This document shows positions 33,642 through 36,504 of a DNA stretch of 36,504 nt, one piece after another. Position 1 is the stretch's first letter, and each line of letters starts with the position of its first letter. The DNA comes from an uncultured Collinsella sp. (lineage in GTDB: Bacteria; Actinomycetota; Coriobacteriia; Coriobacteriales; Coriobacteriaceae), in assembly GCA_900549065.1 (NCBI GenBank), contig URNC01000005.1, positions 1-36,504 of the forward strand. Direction: 5' to 3'. The notes below the pieces were generated by a model. That model was not told the DNA's origin, did no database searches, and saw only the letters and a list, made by a program, of their open reading frames with translations. The position numbers and the translations under genes are program-made.

Positions 33642-33673
33642 GTTACTCACTGTAGCGGGTGGCTATGGCGGCT
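33642..33673 (-). pseudogene. Remnant of the 3' end of a second FtsX-type permease gene
   Basis: On the minus strand it encodes AAIATRYSE and a TAA stop, the same last residues as the permease at 34097. The 32 bases differ from 34096-34127 at only three positions, all synonymous. Upstream similarity stops at a REP-like hairpin (33680-33735). Likely the decayed tail of a paralogue. Confidence 0.5.
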
Positions 33674-33679
33674 CAGGGG

Positions 33680-33735
33680 TAGTCATTGGGGACGTTCTTG
33701 TTTGACTAGTCGTTTAAGAACGTCCCCAATGACTA
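33680..33735. repeat. REP-like hairpin with 20-bp perfect stem
   Basis: 33680-33699 pairs perfectly with 33716-33735; the arms contain CATTGGGGACGTTCTT. Less regular outer arms (33655-33673 with 33738-33752) extend the structure. The GGGGAC core links it with the hairpin at 14057-14089. Confidence 0.65.
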
Positions 33736-33761
33736 CAAGCCGCACCGCCCGCCGTTCAGTT

Positions 33762-33820
33762 GAAACCACCTGCCAAAAAGGAACAGGTTTATTTTGGCAG
33801 GTTTTATCTGGGCAAACGTC
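33762..33820 (+). repeat. Dispersed repeat R, copy 2
   Basis: Shares CCTGCC, AAAAGG, ACAGGTTTATTTTGG and GGTTTTATCTGGG with copy 1 at 32238-32293, in inverted orientation around the DAHP synthase gene. Here CCTGCCAAAA and TTTTGGCAGG form a perfect 10-bp stem. Confidence 0.65.
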
Positions 33821-33874
33821 CAAACCGACGTAAGGGAGTTGCCTTCCCTCGTGGCGGTCTTCTAGCAGAAAAAC

Positions 33875-33995
33875 CAAGTGAGTAGGCTTTTTGCAGGAGG
33901 CCAAGCACGCCCCAAAACGCCACAGCTCTGACCTGCAGTTTTATAGATCATTTGTCACGATGTGCTCGGCAGGTTCAAAAAAGTCTACTCACTTG
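33875..33995. repeat. 17-bp inverted repeat pair enclosing 85 bp
   Basis: AAGTGAGTAGGCTTTTT (33876-33892) and its complement (33978-33994) differ at one position. The enclosed 85 bp is non-coding. It resembles a very small terminal-repeat element. The remaining bases of 33821-34021 hold no supported gene. Confidence 0.5.
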
Positions 33996-34015
33996 TATCT
34001 GAGACGCACCAGATT

Positions 34016-34059
34016 GGCAAAAACCGCCGCGAAAGGGCCCCTGGTCCCTTCGCGGCGGT
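34016..34059 (-). terminator. Intrinsic terminator of the FtsX-type permease gene
   Basis: ACCGCCGCGAAAGGG (34023-34037) pairs with CCCTTCGCGGCGGT (34046-34059) with one bulged base. On the minus strand it ends in TTTTTGCC. It starts 38 bases after the permease stop codon. Confidence 0.88.
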
Positions 34060-34096
34060 CATACACCTCTAATTTTGCGACGGTTTTGCCCGCTTG

Positions 34097-36298
34097 TTAC
34101 TCGCTGTAGCGGGTGGCGATGGCAGCTTGTACCATGCCGGTGCTCATGAGGTAGGTCACCAGGAAGTAGCCACCGTATGCTGCCAGGAAGATTGCACAGG
34201 TGAGGCCCACGGTACCGCCAATGCTCATATTTCCGAAAATGCTCACCAACTCGATGATCACCTTAAGTGCCACAAAGGAGTGCGCCAGGCCCACTGCCAG
34301 CGGGAACAGGAAGAATACCGCTTGCTGCGCCATCACCGAATGGCGAATCTGGCGGTCGTCGCAGCCGATCTGTGCCAGTACACGATAGCTGCGGCTGCCG
34401 TCGGCCACGTTGGAGAGTTGCTGGATCGACAGAATCGCCGCGCATGCAACGACCAATACAAAGCCGATGTAGATGGCTAGATAGCTAATAAGACCGTTCA
34501 TTTGCGCTGCTTGCGCGTACATCTCGGAGCGTGTGATGAAGGTTCCCCACGACCCCGGCTCCTTGCCGTCAACGAGCAGATTGTCGAGCAGAGTGTATTT
34601 AATGCTCTCGTCTGCCTCGGTCGTATCCATCCCCTGTTTGTAGTTAACGAGCAGGCTACTGGAATACGGCTGCAGATTAAGTTGGGACAACAGCTCGTCG
34701 GAAACGACGACGGTACCCGGATTGCTGCCCATCGCCGAGTTGGCGATGGCCGCCGTATCTTCGTCCGACTTATCGGTTGCGGGCTTGAGCTCATGCCCGC
34801 CCAAGGTAAGGGCATGGCCGCCAGCCATATACTTGGTGTACATGTCGACCAGCTCGCCGCCCATATCACACGTGAGCAGATACTGGTCGTGACCGATGTG
34901 CACCGGCTCCTCGCCCATCATCTGACGCAGTTTGTTGTACTGACTCGCCGGCGTCACATACAGACCCATCGCATCGGCATTGCTACCCCCGAACGCCTTG
35001 GGAAGCTTTTCGCCCATGATCTTGCACATCTCACTTGGGGTCACCGAAGGATTCGAGCCGCCAACTGGGTAACTCAGATACGAATCGATCTGCACATGCT
35101 CACCGGCAACATCGGCGATATTGACCTTCTTGCCGGTCTCGTCGTTGTTGCCCGCCGACTTGCCCTTACCGTGCCATGCGGAGTACAAATCGACCGTACT
35201 ATCGGCCAACACCATGCGATCGGCCTCAGACGGATTGACATACTCTTTGTAGTAGTCGAGCGTTTCGGGCGTGTAATAAACATACGTCTGAGACACATCA
35301 ACAGGGTTATAGCGCTCCAGGTTTTCGTTCATCACGTTGGCAATCGAGATACCGCACGTCACCGAAGTGATGGCCAAAAACAGGAGCATCGCGATGACGC
35401 CCATCGAAAAGCACACCGTATTGACCTTGGCCGAAAGCTGACGCACGGTAAACATATTGAGGCCACGCCAATACACGCTGCGCAGGCTCTGCAGCAGCTT
35501 GATGAGCATGCCCGAGAGCCCCCAGAACAGGGCAAAGGTGCCCACGGTAACCATAGTGGTCGTAATACCAAACTGGTTCATGGCCTCTTGCAGCTTGCTG
35601 TCCGTCGCGGTTAGCGGGAACCCATCACGTAACAGACGGTAATAGGCCACGCCCACAAGCGCCACGCCCACGACAAAGATGGCAATCGCAATCCAGGGGT
35701 TGCGTGTCTTGATGCTCTCGTTGCGACGCTCGGCACCCATAAGCTCGATGAGTTTGGTACGACGCACGGCGCGAAGGTTCAGCAGTAGCGTGAGCACAAA
35801 CATTACGAGCATGCAAGCAAGGGTCAGGTTGAACGCATGCACCGAGAAAAAGAAGTGGAAATTGGCGATCTGTGTCTTAAAGAGCGAGGCCGTAAAGAAC
35901 GTCATGAGCTGGGAGAGTCCCACACCCAGCACAATGCCGGCGACAAAGGCCACGACCGAGACAATCACCGTCTCGAGCGCCACGATCGTGGCGACGCGCC
36001 CGCGCCCCATGCCGAGCACCTGGTACAGGCCAAACTCCTTCTTGCGGCGTTTCATGATGAAGTTATTGGCATACACCATCAAAAAGGCCATGACACCGGC
36101 CAAAAAGTACGTCAGGTCGCCGAGCATGCTGCCCATAACCTGTGCCAAGCCCTTTTCATCGATGCCGGCGATGTCGACCTGCATCGAGATGGTGTTAAAG
36201 GCATAGAAGACCGTGACGCCCAGGGTGAGCGTCAAAAGGTAGACGAGGTAGTCGCGGCCGGCGCGGCGGACGTTGCCCCAAGCGAGTTTACAGAGCAT
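34097..36298 (-). CDS. ABC transporter permease, FtsX/BceB-like
   Basis: 733-aa membrane permease working with the ATPase encoded just upstream. The N-terminus KLAWGNVRRAGRDYLVYLLT starts the first membrane segment; an FtsX-type block follows (KRRKKEFGLYQVLGMGRGRV). Further segments lie up to about residue 310, then a large external domain (about 330-610) and closing segments to the end (AAIATRYSE). This layout, two FtsX blocks around a large extracellular domain, is that of BceB-type permeases for antimicrobial peptide sensing or detoxification. No two-component system is visible in the window. Start ATG 36298 has GAGGG six bases upstream and overlaps the ATPase stop; GTG 36310 is the alternative. 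A decayed 3' end copy lies at 33642. Confidence 0.88.
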   Translation of the reverse strand: MLCKLAWGNVRRAGRDYLVYLLTLTLGVTVFYAFNTISMQVDIAGIDEKGLAQVMGSMLGDLTYFLAGVMAFLMVYANNFIMKRRKKEFGLYQVLGMGRGRVATIVALETVIVSVVAFVAGIVLGVGLSQLMTFFTASLFKTQIANFHFFFSVHAFNLTLACMLVMFVLTLLLNLRAVRRTKLIELMGAERRNESIKTRNPWIAIAIFVVGVALVGVAYYRLLRDGFPLTATDSKLQEAMNQFGITTTMVTVGTFALFWGLSGMLIKLLQSLRSVYWRGLNMFTVRQLSAKVNTVCFSMGVIAMLLFLAITSVTCGISIANVMNENLERYNPVDVSQTYVYYTPETLDYYKEYVNPSEADRMVLADSTVDLYSAWHGKGKSAGNNDETGKKVNIADVAGEHVQIDSYLSYPVGGSNPSVTPSEMCKIMGEKLPKAFGGSNADAMGLYVTPASQYNKLRQMMGEEPVHIGHDQYLLTCDMGGELVDMYTKYMAGGHALTLGGHELKPATDKSDEDTAAIANSAMGSNPGTVVVSDELLSQLNLQPYSSSLLVNYKQGMDTTEADESIKYTLLDNLLVDGKEPGSWGTFITRSEMYAQAAQMNGLISYLAIYIGFVLVVACAAILSIQQLSNVADGSRSYRVLAQIGCDDRQIRHSVMAQQAVFFLFPLAVGLAHSFVALKVIIELVSIFGNMSIGGTVGLTCAIFLAAYGGYFLVTYLMSTGMVQAAIATRYSE

Positions 36299-36504
36299 CG
36301 GAGCCCTCACCGCCCATCATGGCAACGACCTCCATAATGCGGTCGAAGAACTCTCGGCGGTCGGTGTCGCCGCGGCGCAGCTCGGTGAAGATCTTGCCGT
36401 CGCGGATAAACAGCACGCGGCTCGTGTAGCTGGCAGCAAAGCTGTCATGCGTGACCATGAGCACGGTGGCGCGCAGGCGGCGATTGAGGGACTCCAGGCT
36501 CTCG
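36288..36504 (-). CDS. ABC transporter ATPase, C-terminal part (truncated by window edge)
   Basis: The last 71 codons are visible and the frame runs off the window. It reads ESLESLNRRLRATVLMVTHD at the start of the fragment, with the switch histidine in VTHD, then SRVLFIRDGKIFTEL, and ends MMGGEGSDAL. This is the tail of a Bce/LolD-type ATPase. The stop codon (36288-36290) overlaps the permease start by 11 bases, showing translational coupling of the pair. Not present in the supplied frame list because it is partial. Confidence 0.85.
   Translation of the reverse strand, partial: ESLESLNRRLRATVLMVTHDSFAASYTSRVLFIRDGKIFTELRRGDTDRREFFDRIMEVVAMMGGEGSDAL

Overview
The window is high-GC, densely coded DNA. 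The best fit is a gut coriobacterium close to Collinsella. This is inferred from overall protein character (actinobacterial codon use, fermentative gene set with pyruvate formate-lyase, sucrose PTS, DegV, MarR with paired ABC exporters). No rRNA or other taxonomic marker is present, so the genus is an inference. No tRNA, rRNA, CRISPR array or complete insertion sequence was seen.

Layout. 50-1264: CLC-type anion channel/exchanger. 1471-2049: methylguanine-DNA methyltransferase (ogt). 2451-7746: aspartate-to-threonine block, with asd and lysC on the minus strand and thrC and thrB on the plus strand (homoserine dehydrogenase is not here). 8163-11125: small, less GC-rich accessory stretch with a Xre regulator facing a zinc-ribbon membrane protein, then a DUF3990-like toxin/HTH antitoxin pair, each with striking palindromic operators. 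11227-13795: ysxC, mtnN and a beta-lactamase-fold serine hydrolase. 14103-15968: pflA and a DegV protein. 16239-21856: sucrose/fructoside locus (LacI regulator, divergent GH32, PTS EIIBC, canonical GH32) with LacI-type operators. 22157-24545: pyruvate formate-lyase encoded as two separate polypeptides. 25012-26889: KdgT-like permease and a short-chain dehydrogenase. 27142-31810: marR plus a heterodimeric ABC exporter. 32381-33412: class I DAHP synthase. 34097-36504: Bce/FtsX-type ABC permease and the end of its ATPase.

Two observations stand out. First, the catalytic PFL subunit (683 aa) stops just before the glycyl-radical domain, and that domain is a separate 83-residue gene 85 bp downstream with its own ribosome binding site. 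The usual intramolecular radical partner must therefore be supplied in trans. Second, three large nested hairpins lie 12-23 bases downstream of the stop codons of asd, thrB and the glycyl-radical gene. Their long stems differ completely in sequence, yet a two-part internal-loop motif (GTCCTCGNNCAT and GNNCTGCGGA) and a CTTCG apex are conserved, and the NNC positions covary. This looks like a selected structured 3'-UTR element rather than a copied mobile repeat. A looser relative sits between thrC and thrB.

The intergenic spaces are also rich in other inverted repeats: a 238-bp MITE-like element, REP-like hairpins with GGGAC cores, a pair of related repeats around the DAHP synthase gene, and a short duplicated 3' end of the FtsX-type permease gene that differs only at synonymous positions.
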